64,000 bases of DNA from an uncultured Prevotellaceae bacterium (GCA_900315565.1 OMZS01000016.1:1-64000); one strand, 5' to 3'. Counted from the first letter of the stretch, positions 8,127-16,620 are shown. The notes: generated by a model not told the origin, from the letters alone. Program-made: numbers and translations.

Positions 8127-9296
8127 ATGAACAAATCACAAAGTTCAAAGCTCAAAGTTCAATGTTCAAAGTTAAAAGCCCAATGTTCAAAGTACAAGGC
8201 TGAACTGAAGCATCGCTGGGCCGTGTTTCAGCGTTGGCAGCGCATTCCCCATCGGGTGAAAGCGTTGTCGAGGGAGGAGCATGACTGTCCAACCTGCCAC
8301 ACCCACTATCAGGGCAATTACTGTCCCCGTTGTGGCCAGTCGGCAGGAGTAGGGCGTTACTCGTTCAAAAAGGCGTTTCTTCTGTTTATCGATGTCTGGG
8401 GAATGGGCAACCGTGGCATGTATCACACCATCCGCGACCTTTTTTTGCGTCCGGGCTACATGGCACGCGACTACCTCAAAGGCATGCAGATGGCCTATTT
8501 CCCTCCGTTCAAGATGCTGTTTCTGCTCACCACACTGTCTGTCATCGTGGCTCACGGACTGAACATCAAGCTACAAGTAAATCATGATGAGGAAGAGGAG
8601 GTTGTCAAGATTTTTGGAGACATAGAAGACGATAATGCTGACCTCAGGCATACCGATAGTGTAGCAGTATTAGGAAAGGAAACACCCCAAACAGACTCTG
8701 CAAAAACGCCCTCTGCCACAGCTGCAGCCAAGGTGGCAGCCGTGGCAGAGGCAATGGCAAAGGGCGATTCGACATTGAAACGCGCGAAAGATAAAGTAGC
8801 TCAAGCGTCGGAAAGCGCAAAGGCGGATAAAAAGAACAATGAGTCAGATGTCATTTTGGAGAACGGAGAAGGACTTGTTGCACCTGTGTTCGCTAATTTT
8901 ACCAATGATTTATTTGATAAGCGCAAAACTTTTCCCAACTTATTCAGCTTGTTGGAGCTGTTCTTCATGTCTGGGTTCTTTTATGTGTTTTTTCGCAAAA
9001 TGAAGACCATTGACAATATCCGTTTTTCGGAGTTTTTCATTGCCAATGTTTATTTCTCCAACATGATGACGCTCGTCTCCATTGTGTTTTCGTTTTTCTG
9101 TATCAACAACAACACTTTTGCCACTTTGCTGCCTATTGTCATGGAGGTGGTTGCCTTTAAGCAGCTTTCGGGTTATGGAATGAAAAGTACCATCATGCGA
9201 ATGCTGGAAGCTCTTGCATTGGCAGTTGTGGTTATGATCCTATTAATTGTTCTGTATTTTATAATATTGGTAGTTTTGTCGAGATCTTTCGGTTGA
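8127..9296 (+). CDS. DUF3667-type membrane protein with N-terminal zinc ribbon
   Basis: A protein of 389 residues. Around residues 54-72 is a zinc-ribbon pattern, CPTCHTHYQGNYCPRCGQ. It is followed by GRYSFKKAFLLFIDVWG and a hydrophobic segment (FPPFKMLFLLTTLSVIVAHG), the arrangement typical of DUF3667 proteins. A charged, Ala/Lys-rich linker (about 150-260) leads to three or four C-terminal membrane helices. Function is unknown for the family. Oddly, 8141-8203 is made of nine AAGTTCA-like heptamers that encode the repetitive N-terminus (SSKLKVQCSKLKAQCSKYKA). There is no later Met before the zinc ribbon, so the repeat is either translated or the true start is non-ATG. The gene is near, and probably co-transcribed with, queC. 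Confidence 0.75.
   Translation: MNKSQSSKLKVQCSKLKAQCSKYKAELKHRWAVFQRWQRIPHRVKALSREEHDCPTCHTHYQGNYCPRCGQSAGVGRYSFKKAFLLFIDVWGMGNRGMYHTIRDLFLRPGYMARDYLKGMQMAYFPPFKMLFLLTTLSVIVAHGLNIKLQVNHDEEEEVVKIFGDIEDDNADLRHTDSVAVLGKETPQTDSAKTPSATAAAKVAAVAEAMAKGDSTLKRAKDKVAQASESAKADKKNNESDVILENGEGLVAPVFANFTNDLFDKRKTFPNLFSLLELFFMSGFFYVFFRKMKTIDNIRFSEFFIANVYFSNMMTLVSIVFSFFCINNNTFATLLPIVMEVVAFKQLSGYGMKSTIMRMLEALALAVVVMILLIVLYFIILVVLSRSFG
8141..8203. repeat. Heptamer array encoding the N-terminus of the DUF3667-type protein
   Basis: Nine consecutive 7-mers of the AAGTTCA type (variants AAGCTCA, ATGTTCA, AAGTTAA, AAGCCCA) total 63 nt. That is exactly 21 codons, so the frame is preserved. Confidence 0.8.
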
Positions 9297-9313
9297 CAGT
9301 AGGATTCGAAAGG

Positions 9314-10723
9314 CTATCCGAACAGCGCGCGCAGGGCTTCTTCCACTTTGCGCACGGGGTGCAACTCGATGTTGAACTTTTTGCGGTTGAGTCCCGACAG
9401 GTTGTATTTGGGGACGATGATGTGCTGGAATCCCAGCTTCTCGGCCTCGGCGATGCGCTGTTCTATGCGACTCACAGGGCGCACCTCGCCACTGAGTCCC
9501 ACCTCACCGGCCATGCACCAACCGCTCTCAATGGGCGTGTCAACATTGCTCGATAGTACGGCGGCAATGACGCTCAGGTCCATGGCCAGGTCGGTGACGC
9601 GAAGACCGCCGGCAATGTTGATGAACACGTCTTTCTGAATCAGTTTGAATCCCACCCGTTTTTCGAGCACGGCCAGCAGCATGTTGAGGCGGCGCTGGTC
9701 GAAGCCCGTGGCCGAACGCTGCGGAGTGCCGTAGGCGGCGGTGCTTACCAGTGCCTGCGTCTCGACGAGGAAGGGCCGTATGCCCTCGATGGCACTTGAG
9801 ATGGCAATGCCCGACAGGCCGTCGTGGTCTTGCGTGAGCAGCAGTTCCGAGGGGTTGCTCACCTGGCGCAGCCCCGTTTGCAGCATTTCGTAGATGCCCA
9901 GTTCGGAGGTGGAGCCGAAGCGGTTTTTTATGCTGCGCAAAATGCGGTACATGTAGTGCTGGTCACCCTCAAACTGAATGACCGTATCGACAATGTGCTC
10001 CAGGATTTTCGGTCCGGCCAGCGTTCCTTCTTTGGTGATGTGTCCGATGAGAATCACCGGTATGCCGCTCGACTTGGCAAAGCGTAGCAGGGCAGCGGCG
10101 CACTCGCGCACCTGGGTGATGCTGCCTGGCGAGCTGTCCACCTCTTCGGTGCTGATGGTTTGTATGGAGTCGATTACCACCAGTTCGGGCACCACTTCCT
10201 TGATGTGGTTGAAGATGGCCTCCAACGATGTTTCGCAAAGAATGAGAAGGTGGTCGGAGGGTTGGGTGTTGGGTGTTGGGTGTTGGGTGATGCGTTCGGC
10301 GCGCATTTTGAGTTGGTAGAGACTTTCCTCGCCGCTCACGTAGAGAATCTTTTTGTCGGTCAGCGTGAGGGCCGTCTGCAGCGAAAGCGTACTTTTGCCG
10401 ATGCCGGGCTCACCGCCAAGCAGCACGATGCTGCCCGGCACGAGTCCGCCGCCCAACACGCGGTTCAGCTCGCCGTCGTGCATGTCGATGCGCGGCAAGT
10501 CGCGCGAGCTGATTTCGCTCAGCCGCATGGGGTGGTTGCGGTTGTCAGCCTTGCTTTGCCTCACGGTGCTAGCCGCCGAGCGTGCTGCCATGGAGCCGCT
10601 CTCGTTGGCTATGCGTATTTCCTTGAATGTGTTCCATTGTCCGCATGCGGGGCATTTGCCAATCCATTTTGCGCTTTCCTGTCCGCAATTCGAGCAGACG
10701 TATGCTATTTTGTCTTTTGCCAT
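9314..10723 (-). CDS. radA: DNA repair protein RadA
   Basis: RecA-like ATPase that helps branch migration and processing of recombination intermediates. The start is set at 10723 (MAKDKIAYVCSNCG). The 18 extra upstream codons are translated heptamer repeat (HHHPSPNTHHPN). The 469-residue protein has the C4 zinc finger (C10, C13, C24, C27), Walker A GGEPGIGKST (103-112), the RadA-specific KNRFGSTSELGIYEM segment, and a C-terminal Lon-like domain (FINIAGGLRVTDLAMDLSVI, GEVGLSGEVRPV). Odd feature: residues about 145-157 (TQHPTPNTQPS) are encoded by a GTTGGGT heptamer array where most RadA proteins have a short loop. It has a well-formed promoter at 10767-10798. Confidence 0.95.
   Translation of the reverse strand: MAKDKIAYVCSNCGQESAKWIGKCPACGQWNTFKEIRIANESGSMAARSAASTVRQSKADNRNHPMRLSEISSRDLPRIDMHDGELNRVLGGGLVPGSIVLLGGEPGIGKSTLSLQTALTLTDKKILYVSGEESLYQLKMRAERITQHPTPNTQPSDHLLILCETSLEAIFNHIKEVVPELVVIDSIQTISTEEVDSSPGSITQVRECAAALLRFAKSSGIPVILIGHITKEGTLAGPKILEHIVDTVIQFEGDQHYMYRILRSIKNRFGSTSELGIYEMLQTGLRQVSNPSELLLTQDHDGLSGIAISSAIEGIRPFLVETQALVSTAAYGTPQRSATGFDQRRLNMLLAVLEKRVGFKLIQKDVFINIAGGLRVTDLAMDLSVIAAVLSSNVDTPIESGWCMAGEVGLSGEVRPVSRIEQRIAEAEKLGFQHIIVPKYNLSGLNRKKFNIELHPVRKVEEALRALFG
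10261..10291. repeat. Heptamer array inside radA
   Basis: Four copies of GTTGGGT (10261-10288) plus a partial unit (GATGCG) lie in frame in radA. On the coding strand they give the Pro/Thr/Asn/Gln-rich insertion. The same unit is repeated in the radA leader at 10726-10762. Confidence 0.85.
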
Positions 10724-10725
10724 GT

Positions 10726-10762
10726 TTGGGTGATGGGTGTTGGGTGATGGGTGATGGTGTTG
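10726..10762. repeat. Heptamer array in the radA leader
   Basis: About five GGGTGAT/GGGTGTT units lie directly upstream of the radA start codon and downstream of its promoter, so they would be transcribed as leader RNA. Confidence 0.8.
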
Positions 10763-10766
10763 GTGA

Positions 10767-10798
10767 CAAAAGTACAAAAAATATTTTTTACTTTCAAA
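10767..10798 (-). promoter_or_regulatory. Bacteroidetes-type promoter of radA
   Basis: Reading leftwards, TTTG (10798-10795) and TACTTTTG (10774-10767) are separated by exactly 20 nt. This agrees with a start at 10723 and leaves a leader of about 40 nt made mostly of heptamer repeats. Confidence 0.7.
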
Positions 10799-10866
10799 GG
10801 TTTTTATTAATTTTGCACCGTCGAGACAGAAATCGGCTCATATCGCACATTAATTAATAACAACCG

Positions 10867-10905
10867 AAGGGCTACTCTCGTTTTCTGAAACGCTGGGTAG
10901 CCCTT
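10867..10905 (+). promoter_or_regulatory. Stem-loop in the leader of the substrate-binding-protein gene
   Basis: AAGGGCTAC (10867-10875) pairs with GTAGCCCTT (10897-10905). The right arm ends 12 nt before the first ATG of the next gene and is followed by TCATTTC, not by a clear T-run. A -7-like TAATTTTG lies at 10808-10815. It may be an attenuator, a small riboswitch-like leader or a leftover terminator. The downstream gene looks like an ABC substrate-binding protein of the thiamine-precursor/aliphatic-sulfonate class, but I do not recognise a known riboswitch core. Confidence 0.4.
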
Positions 10906-10932
10906 TCATTTCTAAGCATGATTATGTGGAGC

Positions 10933-11877
10933 ATGAAGAAAATAGTGTCGTCGCTATATATATTAATAGGTGTAAGCAGTCTGATGATGGCCTGCGGCAT
11001 CGTGGTGTCGTGCGGACAGTCGTATGAAGAGCACCAGCGCATTACGCGGGCTGAGCGCAAAAGGCTGGCCAGCGAAGACTCTGCCGCACTGAAAGTGGGC
11101 GTTACGCCTACGCTGGATTGTCTGCCCATTTGGCTGGCCAAGGAGCGGAGGCTGTTCGATACGCTGGGAGCTGATGTGCGCCCGAAGCATTTCACTTCGC
11201 ACCTCGACTGTCAGGAAGCCCTGCTGAAAGGCAAAGTAGAGGGCTGCGTCACCGACGTGGTGCGCGCCGAGCGCATGATGAAGCGCGGCACAAAGCTGCA
11301 ATATGCCACGGCCACCAATGCCTACTGGCTGTTTGTGAGCAACCGTCTGGCCCGCGTGAAGGAAGTGAAGCAGATGACCGACAAAATGGTGGCCATCACC
11401 AACCATTCTGTCACCGACATGCTCACGCAGGCGTGGGTGGACAGTGCCAAACTGAAGCAGACCGACGTGTTTCGCATTCCCGTGAACGATGTGCTCGTCA
11501 GAATGCTCATGCTGCGCAACAACGAGATGGACGCCGTCATGGTGACCGAGCCCCAGGCCACCGAGGCCCTGCTCTTCAAGCACAGAAAACTGAAAGACAG
11601 CCGCGACATGGGGCTGAACATGGGTGCCATTGTGTTTAAGGCTAAAACGCTGAGCGACAAAACCCGCAAAAAGCAGTACGACGTGTTCTTGAAGGCCTAC
11701 AACATGGCCTGCGACTCCATCAACCAGAAGGGAGTGAAGCACTATGCCGACCTGATAAAAAAATACACCAAGGCCGACGAGAAAGTCATTGAGGCTTTGC
11801 CCAAGCTCAGGTTCGAACACGCTACGCCACCCCGCCAGAAAGACATCGATGCCGCCAGAAAATGGCTGGGCAAATAG
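10933..11877 (+). CDS. ABC-transporter-type substrate-binding lipoprotein (NMT1/SsuA-like)
   Basis: A 314-residue exported protein. ATGs at 10918, 10924 and 10933 are possible. The last gives the most typical signal (MKKIVSSLYILIGVSSLMMAC) with a lipobox-like LMMAC or VVSC, so it is probably lipid-anchored. The mature part resembles periplasmic-binding-protein-II folds of the NMT1/THI5-SsuA group: KVGVTPTLDCLPIWLAKERRLFDTLGADV, then EALLKGKVEGCVTDVVRAERM, and later MDAVMVTEPQATEALL. These bind small organic ligands for ABC import; the ligand is not readable here. No permease or ATPase gene is adjacent, so the partner must lie elsewhere, or it acts as an orphan sensor-like protein. Confidence 0.75.
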   Translation: MKKIVSSLYILIGVSSLMMACGIVVSCGQSYEEHQRITRAERKRLASEDSAALKVGVTPTLDCLPIWLAKERRLFDTLGADVRPKHFTSHLDCQEALLKGKVEGCVTDVVRAERMMKRGTKLQYATATNAYWLFVSNRLARVKEVKQMTDKMVAITNHSVTDMLTQAWVDSAKLKQTDVFRIPVNDVLVRMLMLRNNEMDAVMVTEPQATEALLFKHRKLKDSRDMGLNMGAIVFKAKTLSDKTRKKQYDVFLKAYNMACDSINQKGVKHYADLIKKYTKADEKVIEALPKLRFEHATPPRQKDIDAARKWLGK

Positions 11878-11934
11878 GGCTTTTCAGTTACTCAGTTCTC
11901 TCATTTCCTACTTTTCATTTCTTATCACCCGAAA

Positions 11935-14115
11935 ATGACCGACGACGTTTTTACCCTTATTTCCGAACATCAGCTCATGGCTGCCATCAAACGGCTGCGC
12001 GAGTATGCGGCGCTTTATCCTGAGGTGCGAGCAACGGAGCGTATCGAACGCATTGCCGCCGACTATCAGCTCATGCTCGACTACATGGAGCGCGGATACA
12101 AGGACGAACAGCGGCAGCAGCTCTACAACGAGCTGATGAACAGGACTTTCGTTCTGGAAGCCGATACCCGCTTGGCCGACAAATGCCGCCGAAGCTCGTA
12201 TTTGTCGAACATCTTGCGTCAGACAGCGCGGGCCAACTGGGACAACGAGCTGATTCAATACACTTTGGAGAATTTCGTCTCGGAGGTGGCCATGCTGAGT
12301 CTGGAAAGTGAGGCTGAGAAAAAACAAAAAAGTCGTGAGCTTTATCAGCGTCACGACGCATTCATGTCGGTGTTGTTCCGTAAAATTTGGCTCTCTACCC
12401 AGTGGAGCGAGCCGACGGCTGTTTTCTATGAGTCGCTGCTGCTGTCGCCCACCATCGACATCAACGACGCACTACTCATGGCGAGTGCCATGTTGCTGGG
12501 CTGCCGCATGCAGTTCGACTTTCTGAAATTCCGCACATTGCTGAAGGTCTATCAGCATGCCACCGACGAGCGGTTGCGACAGCGCGCACTGGTGGGGTGG
12601 TGCCTGGCAATGAAAGATGGTAGCGAGACAGCCCTGTATGCCGAAAGCATCAGCAGTCTTATTGTGGAGGTCTGCAACCAGCCCGAATCGCGACGCGAAC
12701 TGCTCGAACTGCAAATGCAGCTGTTCCACTGCATCAATGCAGAGCGCGACAAGCAGAAAATTCAGGACGACATCTTTCCTTCGATCATGGAGAACAACAA
12801 CCTGCGCATCACCCGCTTTGGCATCGAGGAGAAGGAAGACGACCCCATGCAGGACATTCTCGACCCTGGAGCTGCCGACCGTGCCATGGAAGAAATGGAG
12901 CACACCATGCAGCGCATGGCAGAGATGCAGAAACAAGGGGCTGACATCTATTTTGGCGGTTTTTCGCTGATGAAACGCTTTCCTTTCTTCAACGATGTGG
13001 CCCACTGGCTGACACCGTTCTACAAAGAGAGCAGCGGACTGAACGATGTGGCTGACAAGCTGGGTGACACCAACCTGTTGCAGAACATTGTTGAGAACGG
13101 ACCCTTCTGCGACAGCGACAAGTATTCGTTTGCTTTGGCCATTGTGCAGGTCATCGACCAGTTGCCGCCCAGCGTGCGCGAAATGGTGGGCACCGCCGAG
13201 GCCATGGGACCAATAGCACCGCGCGAGGAGCTTAGTTCGCCGGCTTTCGTCCGCCGCATGTATCTGCAGGACCTTTACCGTTTTTACCGTCTGTATCCGC
13301 TGCGTGCCGATTTCGACAATCCTTTCGACGCTTATCAGACGCATTCCGACCATCAGGATGCGGTTATCAAATGTTTCTTCTTTGCGATGCCCGTTTTCGT
13401 AAACTCGCTTCTTGCCGACCAGGTGAGCGAACTAGGCACTTTCTTGCTGAAGCACGGACGTATGGGTGAATTGCGCCTGCTGCTTAAAACATACGCGCAG
13501 AATACAGACGATGTGCGGCTGTTGCTGTTGAGTGCTCGCTGCAGCGAGTATTATAATGAAAACAATGCGGTGGAGTGTTACGAGCGAGTGCTGGCCTTAC
13601 AACCCGACAACGAGGTGGCGCTTCGCAACATGGGACAGCACCACTTTGCCAAAGAGCGCTACGAAGAGGCCGAAAAATGTTACAGTCTGTTGCTCAGCAA
13701 GCAGCCTGAGAAGAAAAGCTACCTGATGAGCTATGCCGTGGCGCTACTCTATCAGGGGAAAACCGAGGAGGCTATGCCTGTGGTTTTCCAACTCGACTAC
13801 GAACACCCCGACGACATGAACGTGAAACGAACCTTGGCTTGGGGACTCATGGTACAGGGAAAATTGCAACAGGCACAGGAGGTGTACAAGCGCATTCTCA
13901 GTAACGAAAAGGCCGTGACCGAGGACTATCTGAATGCTGGTTACTGCGAGTGGTTCATGGGAAATGTGTCGGCTGCCAAGTCGATGTTTGCCTTGTATGC
14001 CAACAAAGGAAAGCAACCGCTTTCCTACCATTTTGCCCACGATGCAAAGACGCTGGAGGCTCATGGCATCAGTCTGATGGACCGTACGCTCATGGCCGAT
14101 TTGCTGTTGGTCTGA
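11935..14115 (+). CDS. Large TPR-repeat protein
   Basis: A cytoplasmic-looking 726-residue protein without a signal peptide. The N-terminal two thirds are helical and rich in charged residues (MAAIKRLREYAALYP, RRELLELQMQLFHCIN) and hold no domain I can name. About residues 500-690 contain TPR-type helix pairs (NAVECYERVLALQPDNEVALR, HHFAKERYEEAEKCYSLLL, QGKLQQAQEVYKRIL), indicating a protein-protein interaction scaffold. The gene follows the substrate-binding lipoprotein by 57 nt on the same strand, so co-transcription is possible. It converges on the phospholipase D gene across a large inverted repeat at 14119-14281. Confidence 0.8.
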   Translation: MTDDVFTLISEHQLMAAIKRLREYAALYPEVRATERIERIAADYQLMLDYMERGYKDEQRQQLYNELMNRTFVLEADTRLADKCRRSSYLSNILRQTARANWDNELIQYTLENFVSEVAMLSLESEAEKKQKSRELYQRHDAFMSVLFRKIWLSTQWSEPTAVFYESLLLSPTIDINDALLMASAMLLGCRMQFDFLKFRTLLKVYQHATDERLRQRALVGWCLAMKDGSETALYAESISSLIVEVCNQPESRRELLELQMQLFHCINAERDKQKIQDDIFPSIMENNNLRITRFGIEEKEDDPMQDILDPGAADRAMEEMEHTMQRMAEMQKQGADIYFGGFSLMKRFPFFNDVAHWLTPFYKESSGLNDVADKLGDTNLLQNIVENGPFCDSDKYSFALAIVQVIDQLPPSVREMVGTAEAMGPIAPREELSSPAFVRRMYLQDLYRFYRLYPLRADFDNPFDAYQTHSDHQDAVIKCFFFAMPVFVNSLLADQVSELGTFLLKHGRMGELRLLLKTYAQNTDDVRLLLLSARCSEYYNENNAVECYERVLALQPDNEVALRNMGQHHFAKERYEEAEKCYSLLLSKQPEKKSYLMSYAVALLYQGKTEEAMPVVFQLDYEHPDDMNVKRTLAWGLMVQGKLQQAQEVYKRILSNEKAVTEDYLNAGYCEWFMGNVSAAKSMFALYANKGKQPLSYHFAHDAKTLEAHGISLMDRTLMADLLLV

Positions 14116-14118
14116 AAA

Positions 14119-14281
14119 AGTAAACAAGAAGTTCAAGGAGTTCAAGGAGTTGCAAGAAGTTCAAGACAATAGCTTCTTGCCTTGTTCTCTCTTTAAGAAA
14201 GATTCTTCAGAACAGATACTAATGTCTTGAACTCCTTGCAACTCCTTGAACTCCTTGAACTCCTTGAACTCCTTGTTTACT
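14119..14281. repeat. Large inverted repeat built of 9-bp units between convergent genes
   Basis: The left arm 14119-14167 (AGTAAACAAGAAGTTCAAGG and further AGTTCAAGG units) is nearly the exact reverse complement of the right arm 14224-14281. The right arm has one additional TTGAACTCC unit and a few C/T changes. The 56-nt centre lacks a gene. With convergent genes on both sides it could act as a two-way terminator or form a cruciform. Confidence 0.75.
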
Positions 14282-14288
14282 TAGATAC

Positions 14289-15602
14289 TTAGAGCCACGG
14301 AGCCAGCAAATGGGCAAACCATCCCACAAACTTGTTCCATGGCGTGCGCCATTGGTTCCACGACTCCTGGGTGAGCTTGAAAGAGTCTTTCTTGTCGAGC
14401 TCAAAAATGTTGTCGAGCTCGCGGGTGGTGCAGGTGTCGATGATGACCGCGTTTTCTTCGTAATCAAAACGCAGGCTGCGCGAGTTAAGATTGGCACTGC
14501 CTATTGTGCAAAAACGCCCGTCCACCGTGATGACCTTCGTGTGGTGGAACCCCGGTTTGTAAATCCACACGTCGGCCCCGTAGCGCATCAGTTTGTGGAC
14601 ATTGTAGAACACACAGTCGGGCGTTAAGGGAATGTCGCTTTTCTGCGAGACCATGATTTCTACCTTCACGCCGCGTTTCACGGCTTCGCGCAGTGCCTTT
14701 TTCAGTTTGCGGTTGAGTGTCAGGTAGGGATTTACCAGCTTGATGCTGTCGCGGGCCATGTTGATGGCATTGACATAGAACGAGCGGATGATGGCTGGCG
14801 ACGTGCGGGGTTCGCGGTTGATGATACCAATCATCTTCTTGCCTTTGGTGACAGTGCTGTCGGGCTTCAGTCCGCTGATGTGCTGTGCTGGGTAAAGACC
14901 GTAGTAGTATTTTTCACCTTGCAGGCGTTTGCCTGTCACTTTCTCCCAAATATTTATGAAAATGCGTTGCAGGCTGTTCACCTCCTCGCCTTCGATGCGG
15001 CAGTGCAAGTCGCGCCAGGAACCCACGGCCTTGGTGCCGTTGATGTAGTAGTCGGCCACGTTCATGCCGCCAGTATAGGCAATCTTGCCATCGATAATCA
15101 CAATTTTGCGGTGGTCGCGGGTCCAAACGTGGTTGATCCAAGGAAACTGCACCGGGTCGAACTCATAGATTTCTATTCCCTTTTCGCGTATGGCTTTGAG
15201 GTGCTTTTTCTTCAGCGGGCGGTTGTTGGAGTCGTTGCCAAAACCGTCGAACAAGGCTCGTACCTCAACGCCCTCCTGACTTTTTTCTTCGAGCAGCAAA
15301 AACAGTTCGCGGGCTATGGAGTCGTTGCGGAAGTTGAAGTATTCCAAATGAATGGAGCTGCGGGCCTGGCGGATGGCGGCAAACATGTCGTCGAATTTCT
15401 CCTGTCCGTTGGTGAGCAGGGTGAGCGAGTTGTTGTGCGAAAAGGTTACACCCTCTTGGCGCATTTTTTCCACAATGAGCGAGTCGCTGGTCTGAGCGTA
15501 GGTAATTGATAATTGACAATGGATAATTGACAACACACAATATACAATGAACTTCTGACCCAGCCTGGGTCTCCCAAAAGCAGGGAGAAATACTTTGAAC
15601 AT
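14289..15602 (-). CDS. Exported phospholipase D-family protein (cardiolipin synthase-like)
   Basis: A 437-residue protein with two HKD phosphodiesterase motifs, HVWTRDHRKIVIIDGKIAYTG and FHHTKVITVDGRFCTIGSAN, followed by NSRSLRFDYEENAVI. This arrangement is typical of cardiolipin synthases, which join two phospholipids at the membrane, and of related PLD enzymes. The ATG at 15602 is used; the frame opens at a TTG at 15620. Unlike classical ClsA there are no two N-terminal membrane helices, only one signal-like segment (FIVYCVLSIIHCQLSITYAQ), so a periplasmic or membrane-attached enzyme is likely. Remarkably, that hydrophobic segment is encoded by heptamer repeats (15504-15552). The gene is last in a leftward kdsA-kdsD-cls series. 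Confidence 0.82.
   Translation of the reverse strand: MFKVFLPAFGRPRLGQKFIVYCVLSIIHCQLSITYAQTSDSLIVEKMRQEGVTFSHNNSLTLLTNGQEKFDDMFAAIRQARSSIHLEYFNFRNDSIARELFLLLEEKSQEGVEVRALFDGFGNDSNNRPLKKKHLKAIREKGIEIYEFDPVQFPWINHVWTRDHRKIVIIDGKIAYTGGMNVADYYINGTKAVGSWRDLHCRIEGEEVNSLQRIFINIWEKVTGKRLQGEKYYYGLYPAQHISGLKPDSTVTKGKKMIGIINREPRTSPAIIRSFYVNAINMARDSIKLVNPYLTLNRKLKKALREAVKRGVKVEIMVSQKSDIPLTPDCVFYNVHKLMRYGADVWIYKPGFHHTKVITVDGRFCTIGSANLNSRSLRFDYEENAVIIDTCTTRELDNIFELDKKDSFKLTQESWNQWRTPWNKFVGWFAHLLAPWL
15504..15552. repeat. Heptamer array encoding a signal-peptide core
   Basis: Seven 7-mers (AATTGAT, AATTGAC, AATGGAT, AATTGAC, AACACAC, AATATAC, AATGAAC) lie inside the coding region of the PLD-family gene. 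On the coding strand they give the hydrophobic segment of its signal peptide. Confidence 0.8.
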
Positions 15603-15611
15603 TTTTGGGTT

Positions 15612-15660
15612 AATTATCAATTGTCAACTATCAATTATCAATTTTCAATTATCGATTATT
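15612..15660. repeat. Heptamer array between the kdsD-like and PLD genes
   Basis: Seven consecutive AATTATC-like units fill the intergenic gap and reach the stop codon of the upstream kdsD-like gene. They would lie in the ribosome-binding region of the PLD gene. Confidence 0.85.
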
Positions 15661-16613
15661 TAAATCATGCACGAATAATGGTCAACAACGCCTAGCAAAT
15701 GGTTGTCGGCATCGACCACAAGCACGGTGTGGACTTTGTATTTCTGCATGATTTTCTGTATCTCGGTAATTTTTGTGGTGGGCGACACGCTTTTGGGGTG
15801 GCGGGTCATGATGTCGCTCACGGTTCGGTTGAAAAACTCTGCCTGCCATTTCTCCATGGCGCGGCGGATGTCGCCGTCGGTGATGAGTCCAATCACTTGG
15901 TTGTTCTCCAGCGAAACACCCAAGCCCAGTTTGCCTTTGCTCACGTGGATAATGGCCTCGCCCAGATGCATGTCGGCGGGAATAATGGGCAGGTCGTTAG
16001 AGCGCATCACGTCGCGGGCAGTGGTCAACAGTCGTTTGCCCAGTTCGCCGCCGGGATGGAACTGTGCAAAATCTTGGGGCTTGAAGTTTCGCAGCTCCAT
16101 CAGGGCGATGGCCAGTGCGTCGCCCATGACAAGCACCGCCGTGGTTGAGCTGGTGGGAGCCAGATTGAGTGGGCATGCCTCTTTCTCCACACGCACATTC
16201 AGATGAACGGTGGAATACTTAGCCAGCAGCGAGTCGGCATTGCCGCTCATGCCGATAATGGGTACATTCATGTGCAGCACCATGGGGATGAAGCGCAGCA
16301 GTTCGTCGGTCTGGCCCGAGTTGCTGATGGCCAGCACCACGTCGTCCTGAGTCATTACGCCCAGGTCGCCATGAAACACGTCGAGCGGATTGATGAAAAA
16401 CGAAGGAGTGCCGGTGCTCGAAAGTGTGGCAGCAATCTTGGCTCCGATGTGGCCGCTTTTGCCTACACCCGTCACTATCACCTTACCGCGGCAGTTGAAA
16501 ATCAGTTCTACGGCACGGTCGAAACTCTCATCTATTTGTGGTATCAGGTCCGACACGGCTTTTGCCTCGTCTTTGATGGCCTGAATGGCATGTTCTCTGA
16601 TGCTTTTTTTCAT
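15660..16613 (-). CDS. kdsD: D-arabinose 5-phosphate isomerase (KdsD/KpsF family)
   Basis: Converts D-ribulose 5-phosphate to D-arabinose 5-phosphate, the first step towards KDO for the lipopolysaccharide core. The 317-residue protein has an N-terminal SIS sugar-isomerase domain (about 20-170) with GVGKSGHIGAKIAATLSSTG, HGDLGVM and SNSGQTDEL, then PTSSTTAVLVMGDALAIAL, and two C-terminal CBS domains (about 200-317, DVMRSNDLPII, GLITDGDIRRAM, DIMTRHPKSVSP). The start is 7 nt after the kdsA stop, so the two KDO genes form an operon, which supports the KdsD role over a gut or capsule-specific variant. Confidence 0.92.
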   Translation of the reverse strand: MKKSIREHAIQAIKDEAKAVSDLIPQIDESFDRAVELIFNCRGKVIVTGVGKSGHIGAKIAATLSSTGTPSFFINPLDVFHGDLGVMTQDDVVLAISNSGQTDELLRFIPMVLHMNVPIIGMSGNADSLLAKYSTVHLNVRVEKEACPLNLAPTSSTTAVLVMGDALAIALMELRNFKPQDFAQFHPGGELGKRLLTTARDVMRSNDLPIIPADMHLGEAIIHVSKGKLGLGVSLENNQVIGLITDGDIRRAMEKWQAEFFNRTVSDIMTRHPKSVSPTTKITEIQKIMQKYKVHTVLVVDADNHLLGVVDHYSCMI

Positions 16614-16620
16614 AACGTTG

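Noticed and set aside
10867-10905. Known thiamine (TPP) riboswitch before the NMT1-like gene
   Set aside because: The leader is too short and lacks the CUGAGA and ACCUGA core sequences of TPP riboswitches.
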